Shown here: positions 26,894-36,841 of the stretch, in pieces
Position numbering within the stretch: position 1 is the stretch's first letter
Layout: every line of letters begins with the position of its first letter
Origin: Massilia litorea
Lineage (GTDB): Bacteria; Pseudomonadota; Gammaproteobacteria; Burkholderiales; Burkholderiaceae_D
Assembly: GCF_015101885.1 (NCBI RefSeq)
Contig: NZ_CP062941.1
Location: 434,001-498,000, forward strand
DNA: 64,000 nucleotides
Reading direction: 5' to 3'
Translations under genes and position numbers: made by a program
Notes under the pieces: generated by a model
Told to the model about the DNA's origin: nothing
The model's input: only the letters and a program-made list of their open reading frames with translations
The model's database searches: none

Positions 26894-29854
26894 GTGAACC
26901 AGAGAGCCGACCCGAGACCCGTCTCCTTGAATTTCCTTGCCGGCGGCGGAGAGATGGGCGCGCTGATGCGCGCCCACGACTGGTCCGCCACCTCGCTCGG
27001 CCCGCCCGAAGGCTGGCCGCAGGCGCTGCGCACGACGGTGCGCCTGATGCTCAACACCGGCCACCCGATGTTCATCTTCTGGGGCCTTGACCGCGCCTGC
27101 CTCTACAACGACGCCTACAGCGCCTCGATCGGGCCGGAACGCCACCCGGTCGCCCTCGGCCAGCCTGGGCGCGCCGTGTGGGAAGAGATCTGGCCCGTCA
27201 TCGGGCCGCAGATCGAGCAGGCGCAATCGGGCAAGGGCGCGACCTGGAACGTCGACCACCTGATCCCGATCACCCGCCACGGCCGCGTCGAGGAAGTCTA
27301 CTGGACCTACAGCTACAGCCCGATCGACGACGATACCGCGCCGAACGGCGTCGGCGGCGTGCTGGTGGTGTGTTCCGAAACCACGCGCCAGGTGCGGGCC
27401 GCGCGCGAGCTGGCGAACCAGCGCGACCAGCTGGCGCAGATGTTCGAACAGGCGCCGACCTTCATGGCCATGCTGCGCGGCCCCGAGCACCGCTTCGAGC
27501 TGGCCAATCCAGGCTATGTGAAGCTGGTCGGCGGCCGCTCCGTGCTTGGCCTGACAGTGGCCGAAGCGCTGCCGGAAGCCGTCGAACAGGGCTATATCGT
27601 CCTGCTCGACCAGGTATATGCCAGCGGCGAAGCCTACGTGGCGCGCGAAGACCGGTTCGAGATCCAGCCCCCGGACGGCGGCCCGCCCATCGAGCGCTAC
27701 GCCAACTTCGTGTACCAGCCGATCAAGGACGCGAGCGGCCAGGTCGGCGGCATCTTCATCGAGGGCAGCGACGTCACCGACCAGGTGCGCAGCAGGCTGC
27801 AGCTCGAAGCGCTCAACGCCGAGCTGGCCGCGACGGTCGGGCAGCTGGAAGAGAACGAGCGCAGCCAGTCGCTGCAGCTGCGGCTGGCGAACGCGTTGCT
27901 GCCCCTGGAGAGCCCGGAAGCGATCATCGCGGCCGCCAGCGAGCTGCTGGGACGCGAACTCGGCGCCTCGCGCGTCTTTTATGCCGAAGTCGACGACGAG
28001 CGCGGCACCCTGTTCATCCGCCAGAACTGGACCGCGCCGGGCTTCGCCAGCCTCGCCGGCCAGACGGAGGTGCTGGACGACTACGGTCCGGACATGATCG
28101 CGCAGCTGCGCGCCGGGGTCATCGTCGCCAACGAGGACATCGCGCTCGATCCGCGCACGGCCGCCCATACCGAGGCCTATGCACGCATCGGCGTGCGCGC
28201 CGACCTGATCACGCCCCTGGTGCGCGCGCGCAAGCTGGAGGCGATCCTGGTCATCCACGACGCCGGCGTGCATCCGTGGCAGGAACGCGAGCTGCAGCTG
28301 GTGCGCGCGATGGCCGAGCGCACCTGGTCGGCGGTCGAAGCGGCCCGGGCCCAGGCCGAGCTGCGCGAGGAACGCGACCGCAGCCGCCGCATCTTCGACA
28401 GCATGAAAGAAGGCTTCGCCCTGCTCGACGCCGACTGGACGCTGCGCCATGTGAACACCGCCGCCGCGCACATCAGCCGCCGCCCGGCGGGTGCACTGAT
28501 CGGCCAAAGCCACTGGAAGGCCTTCCCGGAACTGGTCGGCACCGAGGTCGAGTCGCTGTACCGGCAAGTGCAGCGCGAGCGCACGGCGGCCAGCGTCGAA
28601 CACCACCATGTATTCCCGTCCGGTTCCCAGGCCTGGATCGAGATCCGCGCCGTGCCCGCCCTGCGCGACGAACTGGCCGTGTTCTTCCGCGATATCAGCG
28701 AACGCAAACGCAGCGAGAAGCAGCTGCAGGAAAGCGCGCGCCGCAAGGACGAATTCCTCGCCATGCTGGCGCACGAACTGCGCAATCCGCTGGCGCCGAT
28801 CGGCGCGGCGGCCCAGCTGCTGCAACTGGTGAAACTCGACGAGGTGCGCGTGCGCGACACCAGCCGCATCATCGCGCGCCAGGTCGAGCACATGACGGGC
28901 CTGGTGAACGACCTGCTCGACGTCTCGCGCGTGACGACCGGGCTGGTGACGCTCGACGCCGTGCCGGTCGACATGCGCCAGGTGGTGTCCCACGCGGTGG
29001 AACAGGTGACGCCGCTGTTACAGTCGCGCCGCCATGAACTGTCGCTGCAGCTGGCGCCGGACACCTTCATGGTCACGGGCGACGAGAAGCGCCTGGTGCA
29101 GGTGCTCGCGAATATCCTGAACAATGCGGCCAAGTACACGCCCGAAGGCGGCAAGCTGCGCCTCGACATGGGCATCGCCGACGGCGAGATCGTGGTGGGC
29201 GTCGCCGACAACGGCATCGGCATGGACGCCGCCCTGGTGCCGCATGTGTTCGACCTGTTTTCCCAGGCCGAGCGCACGCCGGACCGTTCGTCGGGCGGAC
29301 TGGGCCTGGGCCTGGCGCTGGTGAAAAGCCTGGTCGAACTGCACCGCGGCAGCGTCAGCGCGGCCAGCGACGGTCCGGGCAAAGGCAGCCGCTTCACGAT
29401 CTGGCTGCCGCGCCGGGAGGAAACGGTCGAGCAGGCCGACGTGGCGCCCCCGAATGCGGACCCTGACGACGCCTGCGCGCCGCTGCGCATCATGGTGGTG
29501 GACGACAATGTCGACGCCGCGGCCACGCTGGCCATGCTGCTCGAGGCGCTGGGCCACACGGCGCTGGTCGAATACTCGCCCACGAGGGCCCTGGCGCGCG
29601 CCCGGCGCGAACGGCCGGACGTCTGCCTGCTCGACATCGGCCTGCCCGAAATGGACGGCAACGAACTGGCGCGGCGCCTGCGCGCCCAGCCGGAGACGGC
29701 CAGGGCCCTGCTCGTGGCGATCACGGGTTATGGGCAGGAACACGACCGCAGCACTGCGCTCGCGGCCGGGTTCGATCACCACATGGTCAAGCCGGTCGAT
29801 ACCGCGCGCCTCGGTGCGATCCTGGCGGCGCGGGCCGGCCAGCGCGGCGGCTAA
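26894..29854 (+). CDS. Hybrid sensor histidine kinase / response regulator with PAS and GAF domains
   Basis: 986 residues if the GTG at 26894 is used, which puts GGGEMGALMRAHDWSAT near the N-terminus as is usual for this family; ATGs at 26807 and 26843 are alternatives. Order: PAS-like domain (to ~165), a second PAS (~180-300), GAF (~330-475), a further PAS (~490-600), HisKA with phosphorylated His627 (AMLAHELRNPLAPIGA), HATPase (N-box NILNNAAKY, G-boxes DNGIGMD and GGLGLGLALVKSL) and a C-terminal receiver with Asp914 (LLDIGLPEMDGNEL). No membrane segments, so a cytoplasmic sensor. No partner regulator adjacent. The insertion sequence lies 110 bases upstream. Confidence 0.95.
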   Translation: MNQRADPRPVSLNFLAGGGEMGALMRAHDWSATSLGPPEGWPQALRTTVRLMLNTGHPMFIFWGLDRACLYNDAYSASIGPERHPVALGQPGRAVWEEIWPVIGPQIEQAQSGKGATWNVDHLIPITRHGRVEEVYWTYSYSPIDDDTAPNGVGGVLVVCSETTRQVRAARELANQRDQLAQMFEQAPTFMAMLRGPEHRFELANPGYVKLVGGRSVLGLTVAEALPEAVEQGYIVLLDQVYASGEAYVAREDRFEIQPPDGGPPIERYANFVYQPIKDASGQVGGIFIEGSDVTDQVRSRLQLEALNAELAATVGQLEENERSQSLQLRLANALLPLESPEAIIAAASELLGRELGASRVFYAEVDDERGTLFIRQNWTAPGFASLAGQTEVLDDYGPDMIAQLRAGVIVANEDIALDPRTAAHTEAYARIGVRADLITPLVRARKLEAILVIHDAGVHPWQERELQLVRAMAERTWSAVEAARAQAELREERDRSRRIFDSMKEGFALLDADWTLRHVNTAAAHISRRPAGALIGQSHWKAFPELVGTEVESLYRQVQRERTAASVEHHHVFPSGSQAWIEIRAVPALRDELAVFFRDISERKRSEKQLQESARRKDEFLAMLAHELRNPLAPIGAAAQLLQLVKLDEVRVRDTSRIIARQVEHMTGLVNDLLDVSRVTTGLVTLDAVPVDMRQVVSHAVEQVTPLLQSRRHELSLQLAPDTFMVTGDEKRLVQVLANILNNAAKYTPEGGKLRLDMGIADGEIVVGVADNGIGMDAALVPHVFDLFSQAERTPDRSSGGLGLGLALVKSLVELHRGSVSAASDGPGKGSRFTIWLPRREETVEQADVAPPNADPDDACAPLRIMVVDDNVDAAATLAMLLEALGHTALVEYSPTRALARARRERPDVCLLDIGLPEMDGNELARRLRAQPETARALLVAITGYGQEHDRSTALAAGFDHHMVKPVDTARLGAILAARAGQRGG

Positions 29855-29873
29855 GGGGGTACCAAGGAGGGTG

Positions 29874-30080
29874 TTAACGCGGACTTTTGCGGCGGTCGCG
29901 CGACCGCTGCTGAGCGGGCGAGCACAGCACGCGCAGCGCGACCGTCCGCGGCACCCCGACCAGCTGCATGAATTCCAGCGCGGGCGACATGCCATCCGTT
30001 TTCAACATCTTCAAGGCATCGTCCACACGCGCCGCCAGATAGGCGTTCGCCCGCGGATCCGAGTTGCCGCTCCCTGCCAT
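29874..30080 (-). CDS. Small protein of unknown function
   Basis: 68 residues, MAGSGNSDPRANAYLAARVD. A GAGG box is five bases before the ATG. The sequence predicts two or three helices (YLAARVDDALKMLKTDG; PALEFMQLVGVPRTVALRVL) and a basic tail ending RSRDRRKSPR. The hydrophobic pattern and helix-turn-helix-like spacing fit a small DNA-binding or structural protein, but I do not recognise a family. It converges with the histidine kinase gene. Confidence 0.55.
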   Translation of the reverse strand: MAGSGNSDPRANAYLAARVDDALKMLKTDGMSPALEFMQLVGVPRTVALRVLCSPAQQRSRDRRKSPR

Positions 30081-30182
30081 GCGCGCCTCGCTGGATCGAC
30101 CTTATCAGCGGCATCCTAGCAAACGAGGACGGACGTGGCGCGCGCTTGCTGGCACGAAACTGCAAGCGTTCCGAACGGCAGA

Positions 30183-30650
30183 TCACTCCTTGGGCGAGCG
30201 GCGCAGGATGGCCAGAATGATGAGCGCGAACAGCGCACTCAGCACGGCCGTCGCTTCCCGTCCCATGCCGGCGGCAATGCCGATGGCGGCGGTCAGCCAG
30301 ACGCTGGCGGCCGTGGTGAGGCCGCGGATATCGTTGCGGTTGCTCTGCTTGAGGATGGCGCCGGCGCCGAGGAAGCCGATGCCGGCCGTGACGCCCTGCA
30401 GCACGCGCGACAGGTCTTCGATCGGCATGCCCGCCTGCAGGGGAATGAGCACGAACAGGGCCGAGCCGAGCGAGACCAGCATGTGGGTGCGCAGGCCGGC
30501 CGAGGCGCCGACCGATTCGCGTTCATAGCCGAGGATGCCGCCCAGCACGATCGCAACCAGCATGCGCACCACCAGCCGGGTGATCGAATCGACGTCGCCC
30601 AGATCGGAAAATTCCTGCTGTATCGTCATCCAGCTTTGTTGCCACCACAC
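30183..30650 (-). CDS. MgtC/SapB family inner-membrane protein
   Basis: About 155 residues. The GTG at 30650 is preferred since AGGAG lies seven bases upstream; an ATG at 30683 lacks a ribosome site and one at 30629 is possible. Four to five membrane helices with the family core VAIVLGGILGYERESVGASA, GLRTHMLVSLGSALFVLIPL, and AGIGFLGAGAILKQ then RGLTTAASVWLTAAIGIAAG. MgtC-type proteins modulate Mg2+ homeostasis and ATP synthase in some bacteria; here the role is inferred only. No soluble C-terminal domain, so the short SapB form. Confidence 0.9.
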   Translation of the reverse strand: MWWQQSWMTIQQEFSDLGDVDSITRLVVRMLVAIVLGGILGYERESVGASAGLRTHMLVSLGSALFVLIPLQAGMPIEDLSRVLQGVTAGIGFLGAGAILKQSNRNDIRGLTTAASVWLTAAIGIAAGMGREATAVLSALFALIILAILRRSPKE

Positions 30651-30730
30651 GCGCCTGCTCCTCTTGAAAGTCCGGAGGATCATGGCAGATCAGCAATTTC
30701 CATGTCGCCACGCTCGGCGGCATGGGCGGC

Positions 30731-31189
30731 TTAGCTTGCTTTGGGACGATGCCGCGCCAGGTGCCGGTCGAGGGAATTCGCGAACTGCTGGCGGTCGGAC
30801 TGGCTGAAGGCGGCCGGGCCGCCGGTGTCGACGCCGCCGCTTCTGAGTTCTTCCATGAAGGCGCGCATGGTGAGCTGCTGGGCGATGGTGTCCTTCGTAT
30901 AGAAATCGCCGCGCGGGTTCAGCGCGAAGCCGCCCTTCTCCAGCACCAGCGCCGCGAGCGGGATGTCGCCGGTGACGACCAGGTCGCCCGGAGCGAGGCG
31001 TTCGACGATCTCGGCATCGGCGACGTCGGCGCCGCTCGGCACCTGCACCGAGCGGATGAATTTCGAGCCGGGCACGCGCAGCAGCTGGTTCGCCACCAGC
31101 GTCACCTGGATCTGCGTGCGCTCGGCAACCCGGTACAGGATGTCCTTGATGACGGCGGGGCAGGCGTCGGCGTCGACCCAGATCTGCAT
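30731..31189 (-). CDS. YaiI/YqxD family (UPF0178, DUF188) protein
   Basis: 152 residues from the ATG at 31189. Starts [20 protein letters not shown], the UPF0178 signature, with [15 protein letters not shown] and [14 protein letters not shown] following. The fold is NYN/PIN-like with conserved Asp residues, suggesting a nuclease-like activity that has not been shown. It lies 11 bases after ruvB on the same strand and may be cotranscribed with the ruv genes. Confidence 0.94.
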   Translation of the reverse strand: MQIWVDADACPAVIKDILYRVAERTQIQVTLVANQLLRVPGSKFIRSVQVPSGADVADAEIVERLAPGDLVVTGDIPLAALVLEKGGFALNPRGDFYTKDTIAQQLTMRAFMEELRSGGVDTGGPAAFSQSDRQQFANSLDRHLARHRPKAS

Positions 31190-31200
31190 CGATCCGGTAC

Positions 31201-32262
31201 TCAACGCAGGTTGTCCCACAGGTCGCCCGTGGGGCTGATGCGCGGTGCCGCGACGCCGAAGTGCTGATACGCCGCCGGCGTCGCGATGCGTCCGCGCGGG
31301 GTGCGCTGCAGATAGCCCTGCTGGATCAGGTAGGGTTCGAGCACGTCCTCGATGGTGTCGGCCGCTTCGCCGATGGCCGCCGCCAGGTTGCCGATGCCGA
31401 CCGGTCCGCCGCCGAATTTGAACAGCACCGCTTCCAGCAGCTTGCGGTCCATGACGTCGAAGCCGACCGAGTCGACGTCGAGCATTTTGAGGGCGCGGTC
31501 CGCCATCTCCATCGTGATCTCGCCGGTGCCCTTCACTTCCGCGTAATCGCGCACGCGGCGCAGCAGGCGGTTGGCGATACGCGGGGTGCCGCGCGCGCGC
31601 ATGGCCACTTCGCGCGCGCCGTCTTCCTTGATCGGCGCTTCCAGCAGCGCCGCGCTGCGGGTGACGATCTTGGTCAGCTCGGCGACGTTATAAAACTCGA
31701 GGCGGGCGACGATGCCGAAGCGGTCGCGCAGCGGATTGGTCAGCATGCCGGCGCGCGTGGTGGCGCCGACCAGCGTGAACGGCTGCAAGTCGAGTTTGAC
31801 GGAACGCGCGGCCGGGCCTTCGCCGATCACGATGTCGATCTGGTAGTCCTCGAGCGCCGGGTACAGGATCTCCTCGACCACCGGCGAGAGGCGGTGGATC
31901 TCGTCGATGAACAGGACGTCGTTCGGTTCGAGATTGGTCAGAATCGCCGCCAGGTCGCCCGGGCGCTCCAGGACCGGACCGGAAGTCTGGCGCAGGTTGA
32001 CGCCCATCTCGCGCGCGATGATGTGGGCCAGCGTGGTTTTGCCGAGGCCTGGAGGACCGAAGAGCAGCGTGTGGTCGAGCGCTTCGCGCCGCTTGCGCGC
32101 GGCGGAAATGAAGATCTCGAGCTGGTCGCGGATCTTTTCCTGGCCGACGTATTCGTCGAGCTGCTTCGGGCGCAAGGCGCGCTCGATCGCCTCCTCGTTG
32201 GGCGAGGCCGGCGCGGCGTCGATGACCCGCTGCTCGGTGAAATTGTCGGTCTGGATGCTCAT
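31201..32262 (-). CDS. ruvB: Holliday junction branch migration ATPase RuvB
   Basis: 353 residues, AAA+ ATPase driving branch migration with RuvA. Walker A GPPGLGKT (69-76), Walker B FIDEIH (118-123), sensor 1 GATTRAGML and the Arg finger region [13 protein letters not shown]. The winged-helix C-terminal domain includes [16 protein letters not shown]. It is the third gene of the ruvC-ruvA-ruvB set, 23 bases after ruvA. Confidence 0.98.
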   Translation of the reverse strand: MSIQTDNFTEQRVIDAAPASPNEEAIERALRPKQLDEYVGQEKIRDQLEIFISAARKRREALDHTLLFGPPGLGKTTLAHIIAREMGVNLRQTSGPVLERPGDLAAILTNLEPNDVLFIDEIHRLSPVVEEILYPALEDYQIDIVIGEGPAARSVKLDLQPFTLVGATTRAGMLTNPLRDRFGIVARLEFYNVAELTKIVTRSAALLEAPIKEDGAREVAMRARGTPRIANRLLRRVRDYAEVKGTGEITMEMADRALKMLDVDSVGFDVMDRKLLEAVLFKFGGGPVGIGNLAAAIGEAADTIEDVLEPYLIQQGYLQRTPRGRIATPAAYQHFGVAAPRISPTGDLWDNLR

Positions 32263-32285
32263 GATCTGATCTCGTGTTGCTGCGC

Positions 32286-32864
32286 TCAGGCTTTGGATAG
32301 CGCCTTCAGCGCGAACTTGATGCCGTCGGACACGGTCGAGCCCGCCGGCAGGTTCTTGGTCGCCAGCAGCGCTTCCTTGTCAGAATACCCCAAAGCCAGC
32401 AGCGCGTTGAGCACGTCGGACTGGGTATCGTCGCGCGGTGCGCCACCGACAGTGCCGAGGTCGGCGCCGATCTTGCCTTTCAGTTCCAACAGCAGGCGCT
32501 CGGCGGTCTTCTTGCCGATGCCGGGAATTTTCACGAGGCGCCCTGCTTCCTGCAGCGTGACGGCCTGCGACAGGTCGGCCACCGTCATGCCCGATAAAAT
32601 CGCCAGCGCGGTACGGGCACCGACGCCGGTGATCTTGATCAGCTGGCGAAACAGCGCGCGCTCGCTGGCGCTGCCGAAGCCGAACAGCAGGTGCGCATCC
32701 TCGCGGATCGCCAGGTGGGTGAACAGCACCACCTTCTCGCCGGTGTGCGGCAGGTTATAGAAGGTGCTCATCGGCACGTCGACTTCATAGCCGACACCCT
32801 GGCAGTCCACCAGCAGTTGCGGCGGATTTTTTTCCAGCAGCGTTCCGGAAATGCGACCAATCAT
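32286..32864 (-). CDS. ruvA: Holliday junction DNA-binding protein RuvA
   Basis: 192 residues. Domain I OB fold ([20 protein letters not shown]), two helix-hairpin-helix motifs ([38 protein letters not shown]) and C-terminal domain III ([20 protein letters not shown]) that contacts RuvB. It binds four-way junctions as a tetramer and loads RuvB. The spacing of 20 bases after ruvC and 23 before ruvB indicates one operon. Confidence 0.98.
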   Translation of the reverse strand: MIGRISGTLLEKNPPQLLVDCQGVGYEVDVPMSTFYNLPHTGEKVVLFTHLAIREDAHLLFGFGSASERALFRQLIKITGVGARTALAILSGMTVADLSQAVTLQEAGRLVKIPGIGKKTAERLLLELKGKIGADLGTVGGAPRDDTQSDVLNALLALGYSDKEALLATKNLPAGSTVSDGIKFALKALSKA

Positions 32865-32884
32865 GGTTGACCTTTTTTTTCTGG

Positions 32885-33421
32885 TTAAACGAGACGACCG
32901 TTTTTCATGCGCAGCGTGGCCTTCTGCGGGCTGAGCACGTTGAGCAGCGCCAGCGTGTCGTAGGTGTGCGCATGGCAGATCGCGACGCCGAGGGCATCGG
33001 CCGCGTCGCTGCCGGGCAGGCCCGGCAGCTTCAAGAGACGCGCAACCATGTCCTGCACCTGCGGCTTGGCCGCCTTGCCGCTGCCGACGACGGATTGCTT
33101 GATCTGGGTTGGCGAGTATTCCGCCACGTCGAGGTCGAAGCCGACCAGCGCGCTGATGGCTGCGCCACGGGCCTGGCCGAGCAGCAGCGTGGATTGCGGG
33201 TTGACGTTCACAAACACTTTTTCGATGGCCGCGCATTGCGGGCCATAGGTGGTGACGACTTCGCGCACGCCATCGAGGATGATCTTCAGGCGTGGCGGCA
33301 GCGCGCCCTCCAGGCCGGTCTTGATGGTGCCCGAGGCGATATAGCGCAGTTTGCTGCCGTGTTTTTCAATAAGCCCAAAGCCGGTGGTGCGCAGGCCTGG
33401 GTCGATGCCGAGGATAATCAT
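32885..33421 (-). CDS. ruvC: Crossover junction endodeoxyribonuclease RuvC
   Basis: 178 residues. RNase H-like resolvase with the acidic active site: first Asp in [16 protein letters not shown], Glu in [10 protein letters not shown], and the last acidic pair in [16 protein letters not shown]. Resolves Holliday junctions with RuvAB. First gene of the ruv operon; its 5' side is followed, across 130 bases holding a half REP element, by the 3' end of purH, so the promoter should lie in that gap. Confidence 0.98.
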   Translation of the reverse strand: MIILGIDPGLRTTGFGLIEKHGSKLRYIASGTIKTGLEGALPPRLKIILDGVREVVTTYGPQCAAIEKVFVNVNPQSTLLLGQARGAAISALVGFDLDVAEYSPTQIKQSVVGSGKAAKPQVQDMVARLLKLPGLPGSDAADALGVAICHAHTYDTLALLNVLSPQKATLRMKNGRLV

Positions 33422-33520
33422 TATCGAATGTTATACCGGCCAGCAACGTTCGTGGGAAAAATACTGTGTAAAAACACAGGTGGCTGATGTTTATGCAACC
33501 GTTGGGCGCACGTGTGTTGA

Positions 33521-33550
33521 ACGCGTGGGCAGGAGACCTGCCCACCCTAC
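33521..33550. repeat. Half REP-like element D
   Basis: ACGCGTGGGCAGG, loop AGA, CCTGCCCACCCTAC: one hairpin equivalent to the right arm of the complete elements, three bases past the purH stop codon. Confidence 0.8.
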
Positions 33551-33553
33551 GAA

Positions 33554-35140
33554 TCAATGACGGAAGTGGCGGGTACCCGTGTACAGCATCACGACACCAC
33601 GCTCATCCGCCGCGTCGATCACTTCCTGGTCGCGCATCGAGCCGCCTGGATGAATCACGCAAGTCGCACCCGCATCGACCACGACATCGAGGCCGTCGCG
33701 GAACGGGAAGAAGGCGTCCGAGGCCACAGCCGAACCGGCCAGCGACAGCCCGGCGTTCTGCGCCTTGATCGACGCGATACGCGCCGAATCGATACGGCTC
33801 ATCTGCCCTGCCCCGACACCCAGCGTCATGCCGTTGCCGCAGAAGACGATCGCGTTCGATTTCACGAATTTCGCGACGCGCCAGGCGAACATCAGGTCCT
33901 GCAACTGCTGCTGGGTCGGCTGCTTCTTCGACACCACGCGCAGGTCGCCGATACCGACATTCTTCGCATCCGGCGCCTGCACCAGCAAGCCGCCGCCCAC
34001 GCGTTTGACGTCGTACGGGTTCTGGCCATTGCCCAAGGAAATTTCCAGCAAGCGAACGTTCTGCTTGGCCGCCATGATCTGGCGTGCCTCGGCGGTGAAG
34101 GACGGTGCGATCAGCACTTCGACGAAGAGTTTCGCCAGCGCTTCAGCGGCACGGCCGTCGACTTCGACGTTGAAGGCGATGATGCCGCCAAAGGCCGAAG
34201 TCGGATCGGTCTGCAGGGCACGGGTGTAGGCGTCCAGGGCATCGGCGCCGATCGCCACGCCGCATGGATTGGCGTGCTTGACGATCACGCAGCCGGCCGG
34301 ATGCTGGAAACCGCCGAGCGACTTCACGCATTCCCAGGCGGCATCGGCGTCGGCGATGTTGTTGTACGACAGTTCCTTGCCCTGCAGCTGGCGGTAGTTG
34401 GCGAGCGCGCCGTCGACAGGGGCGATGTCGCGGTAGAAGGCGGCGCCCTGGTGCGGGTTTTCGCCATAGCGCATGTCCTGCACCTTCTCGAAGGCCATAT
34501 TGATGGTCTGCGGATACTGAGCGCGCGTCGCGTGCTGCTTGTCTTCGCCCAGGCTGGTCAAATAGTTCGTGATGGCGCCATCGTACTGCGCGGTGTGCGA
34601 AAAGACTTTTTTGGCGAGGCGGAACTTGGTGTCGTAGCTGACGGCGCCGGCAACTTCTCCGGTCCCTTTCATTTCGGCCAGCACGACGCCGTAGTCGCTC
34701 GGGTCGCAGATCACGACCACGTCGCGGTGGTTCTTGGCCGCCGAGCGCAGCATGGTCGGGCCGCCGATGTCGATGTTCTCGATCGCGTCTTCCAGCGAGC
34801 AGTCATCCTTGGCGACGGTCGCCTGGAAGGGGTACAGGTTGACCACGACCATGTCGATTTCCGGAATGCCGTGCTCTTGCAGCTTGGACACGTGCTCAGG
34901 AAAATCGCGGCGCGCGAGGATGCCGCCGTGCACTTTCGGGTGCAGGGTCTTGACGCGGCCGTCGAGCATTTCCGGAAAGCCCGTGTAGTCGGCCACTTCG
35001 GTGACCGGTACGCCGTTTTCCTGAAGTAACTTGGCCGTGCCGCCGGTGGACAGGATGTTCACGCCGAGCGCGGACAGGGCGCGCGCAAAGTCGAGCACGC
35101 CGGTCTTGTCGGAGACGGAAATGAGAGCTTGTTTGATCAT
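33554..35140 (-). CDS. purH: Bifunctional AICAR transformylase / IMP cyclohydrolase
   Basis: 528 residues, the last two steps of de novo purine synthesis. The N-terminal MGS-like cyclohydrolase domain (1-~125) has [29 protein letters not shown] and [19 protein letters not shown]. The AICAR formyltransferase domain follows with [27 protein letters not shown] and [13 protein letters not shown] near the C-terminus. It is downstream of fis by about 90 bases on the same strand, the order dusB-fis-purH known from related betaproteobacteria. Confidence 0.98.
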   Translation of the reverse strand: MIKQALISVSDKTGVLDFARALSALGVNILSTGGTAKLLQENGVPVTEVADYTGFPEMLDGRVKTLHPKVHGGILARRDFPEHVSKLQEHGIPEIDMVVVNLYPFQATVAKDDCSLEDAIENIDIGGPTMLRSAAKNHRDVVVICDPSDYGVVLAEMKGTGEVAGAVSYDTKFRLAKKVFSHTAQYDGAITNYLTSLGEDKQHATRAQYPQTINMAFEKVQDMRYGENPHQGAAFYRDIAPVDGALANYRQLQGKELSYNNIADADAAWECVKSLGGFQHPAGCVIVKHANPCGVAIGADALDAYTRALQTDPTSAFGGIIAFNVEVDGRAAEALAKLFVEVLIAPSFTAEARQIMAAKQNVRLLEISLGNGQNPYDVKRVGGGLLVQAPDAKNVGIGDLRVVSKKQPTQQQLQDLMFAWRVAKFVKSNAIVFCGNGMTLGVGAGQMSRIDSARIASIKAQNAGLSLAGSAVASDAFFPFRDGLDVVVDAGATCVIHPGGSMRDQEVIDAADERGVVMLYTGTRHFRH

Positions 35141-35229
35141 GGGGTGGCCACTGGTTGATGAGAATTCTGGTCGGAATTCCGGCGCGCCTTCCTGGCCGCG
35201 CCCACGCGGCCACGCGTGCCGGTGAATGC

Positions 35230-35463
35230 TTAGAGCAGTCCGTGCTCTTGCAGTTTCTTGCGCAAGGTATTGCGGTTGATGCCCAGCATCTGGGCCGCGT
35301 GCGACTGGTTGCCGTCGGCGCGCGTCATCACCACTTCGAGGATCGGCTTTTCCACGGTCATGACCATCATGTCGTAGATGTTCGTCGGCTTTTGCTCGCC
35401 CAGGTCATTGAAATAGTCCTCTAGGCTCTTCTGGACAACTTCCTGGATACTCTCTTTGCTCAT
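35230..35463 (-). CDS. fis: Fis family DNA-binding protein
   Basis: 77 residues, shorter than the 98-residue E. coli Fis and typical for betaproteobacteria. The C-terminal helix-turn-helix is [20 protein letters not shown]; the central helices begin [15 protein letters not shown]. As a nucleoid protein it should bend DNA and activate stable RNA promoters in fast growth. It follows dusB with an 83-base gap, the conserved dusB-fis arrangement. Confidence 0.95.
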   Translation of the reverse strand: MSKESIQEVVQKSLEDYFNDLGEQKPTNIYDMMVMTVEKPILEVVMTRADGNQSHAAQMLGINRNTLRKKLQEHGLL

Positions 35464-35546
35464 GTCTGCTGCTTCATCCTGGTTAGTGATTGCTCCGCCG
35501 ATTGTGTCGGCAGTGTCCCCAAATCGTTCTTGTAGTTTTTTTACTT

Positions 35547-36572
35547 TTATGCCGCGATTGCATCTACGACAGGCAACGCGGGCCGGTATTGTAACCGGTC
35601 GCCATGACGAAGTTGCGATTCGAAAAAATTATCGACTGCCGCCAGTTGCTCGGCCGTCGACTCCAGCAGGTTCATCCGCTGGCGGAATTCCTCGCCGCCC
35701 GGCAAGTCCTCGACATACCAGCCGATGTGCTTGCGCGCGCTGCGCACGCCGATGTAGTCGCCGTAGAAGGCGTAATGGGCCGGCAGGTGTTCGTTCATCA
35801 GGGCCCGCACTTCTTCCACCAGCGGCGCCGGCAGATGCTCGCCAGTACGCAAGTAATGGTCGATTTCGCGGCAGATCCAGGGACGGCCCTGGGCCGCGCG
35901 GCCGATCATGACGGCGTCCGCACTCGTGTAGTCGAGCACAAATTTCGCCTTTTCCGGGGTCGTGATGTCGCCGTTCGCGACTACCGGAATCCCGACTGCC
36001 GCTTTCACGGCGCGGATGGTGTCGTATTCCGCATCTCCCTTGTAGCCGTCGGCGCGCGTACGGCCGTGCAGGGTCAGCATCTGAATGCCGGCCTGCTCGG
36101 CCATGCGGGCGATGCGCAATGCGTTCTTGTTCTGGCGGTCCCAGCCGGTACGGAATTTCAGGGTTACCGGCACGTCCACGGCGTCCACCACGGCGTGCAG
36201 GATGCGCTCGACCAGGTCTTCGTGCTGCAGCAAGGCGGAACCGCACCAGCTGTTGCAGACCTTTTTGACGGGGCAGCCCATGTTGATGTCGATGATCTGG
36301 GCGCCGCGTTCGACGTTGTGGCGGGCGCAATCGGCCAGGTCCTGCGGGTCGGCGCCGGCGATTTGCACCGCCTTCGGCTCCATCTCGCCTTCGTGATCGG
36401 TGCGGCGGCTGGTCTTTTCGCTGGCCCACAATCTCGGATTCGACGCCGCCATCTCGGACACGGCATAGCCTGCTCCCAGCTGCTTGCACAGCTGGCGGAA
36501 CGGACGGTCGGTCACGCCGGCCATCGGGGCGACGAAGACGTTATTGCGCAGTGTATAAGGGCCGATTTGCAC
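35547..36572 (-). CDS. dusB: tRNA-dihydrouridine synthase B
   Basis: 341 residues, FMN-dependent reduction of uridine in the tRNA D-loop. Starts MQIGPYTLRNNVFVAPMAGV, then TDRPFRQLCKQLGAGY. The catalytic Cys lies in MGCPVKKVCNSWCGSAL, and LTLHGRTRADGYKGDAEYD plus VVANGDITTPEKA are flavin/RNA contacts. DusB type is chosen mainly from its place ahead of fis. Slightly longer than E. coli DusB (321). Confidence 0.96.
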   Translation of the reverse strand: MQIGPYTLRNNVFVAPMAGVTDRPFRQLCKQLGAGYAVSEMAASNPRLWASEKTSRRTDHEGEMEPKAVQIAGADPQDLADCARHNVERGAQIIDINMGCPVKKVCNSWCGSALLQHEDLVERILHAVVDAVDVPVTLKFRTGWDRQNKNALRIARMAEQAGIQMLTLHGRTRADGYKGDAEYDTIRAVKAAVGIPVVANGDITTPEKAKFVLDYTSADAVMIGRAAQGRPWICREIDHYLRTGEHLPAPLVEEVRALMNEHLPAHYAFYGDYIGVRSARKHIGWYVEDLPGGEEFRQRMNLLESTAEQLAAVDNFFESQLRHGDRLQYRPALPVVDAIAA

Positions 36573-36733
36573 AGCGGGAACAGGATAAGAATGGACGGGA
36601 ACCCGCTATTTTACCTGAACTACTGCTCAATTTACGGGCAATATTTTTTCGAAACTGTCGCGCACCGGAGAATTCGGTGTGGACAAAGGGAAAAGGAATG
36701 CTTTAGGGCTTACCCGGCAGACATGAGCTTGAC

Positions 36734-36839
36734 GTAGGGTGGGCACTTGTGCCCACGCGGTGATACGCTACGCCGAGATCGTCGAGCACGACATCGAAGC
36801 CCGTACGTATCACCGCGTGGGCTCAAGAGCCCACCCTAC
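36734..36839. repeat. REP/MITE-like paired inverted element, copy B
   Basis: Left arm GTAGGGTGGGCACTTGTGCC then CACGCGGTGATACG; right arm is the inverse, CGTATCACCGCGTGGGCTC...GAGCCCACCCTAC. It is the closest relative of copy A but shorter (106 bases) because the middle is reduced. It ends two bases before the stop codon of the phosphatase gene. Confidence 0.85.
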
Positions 36840-36841
36840 AA

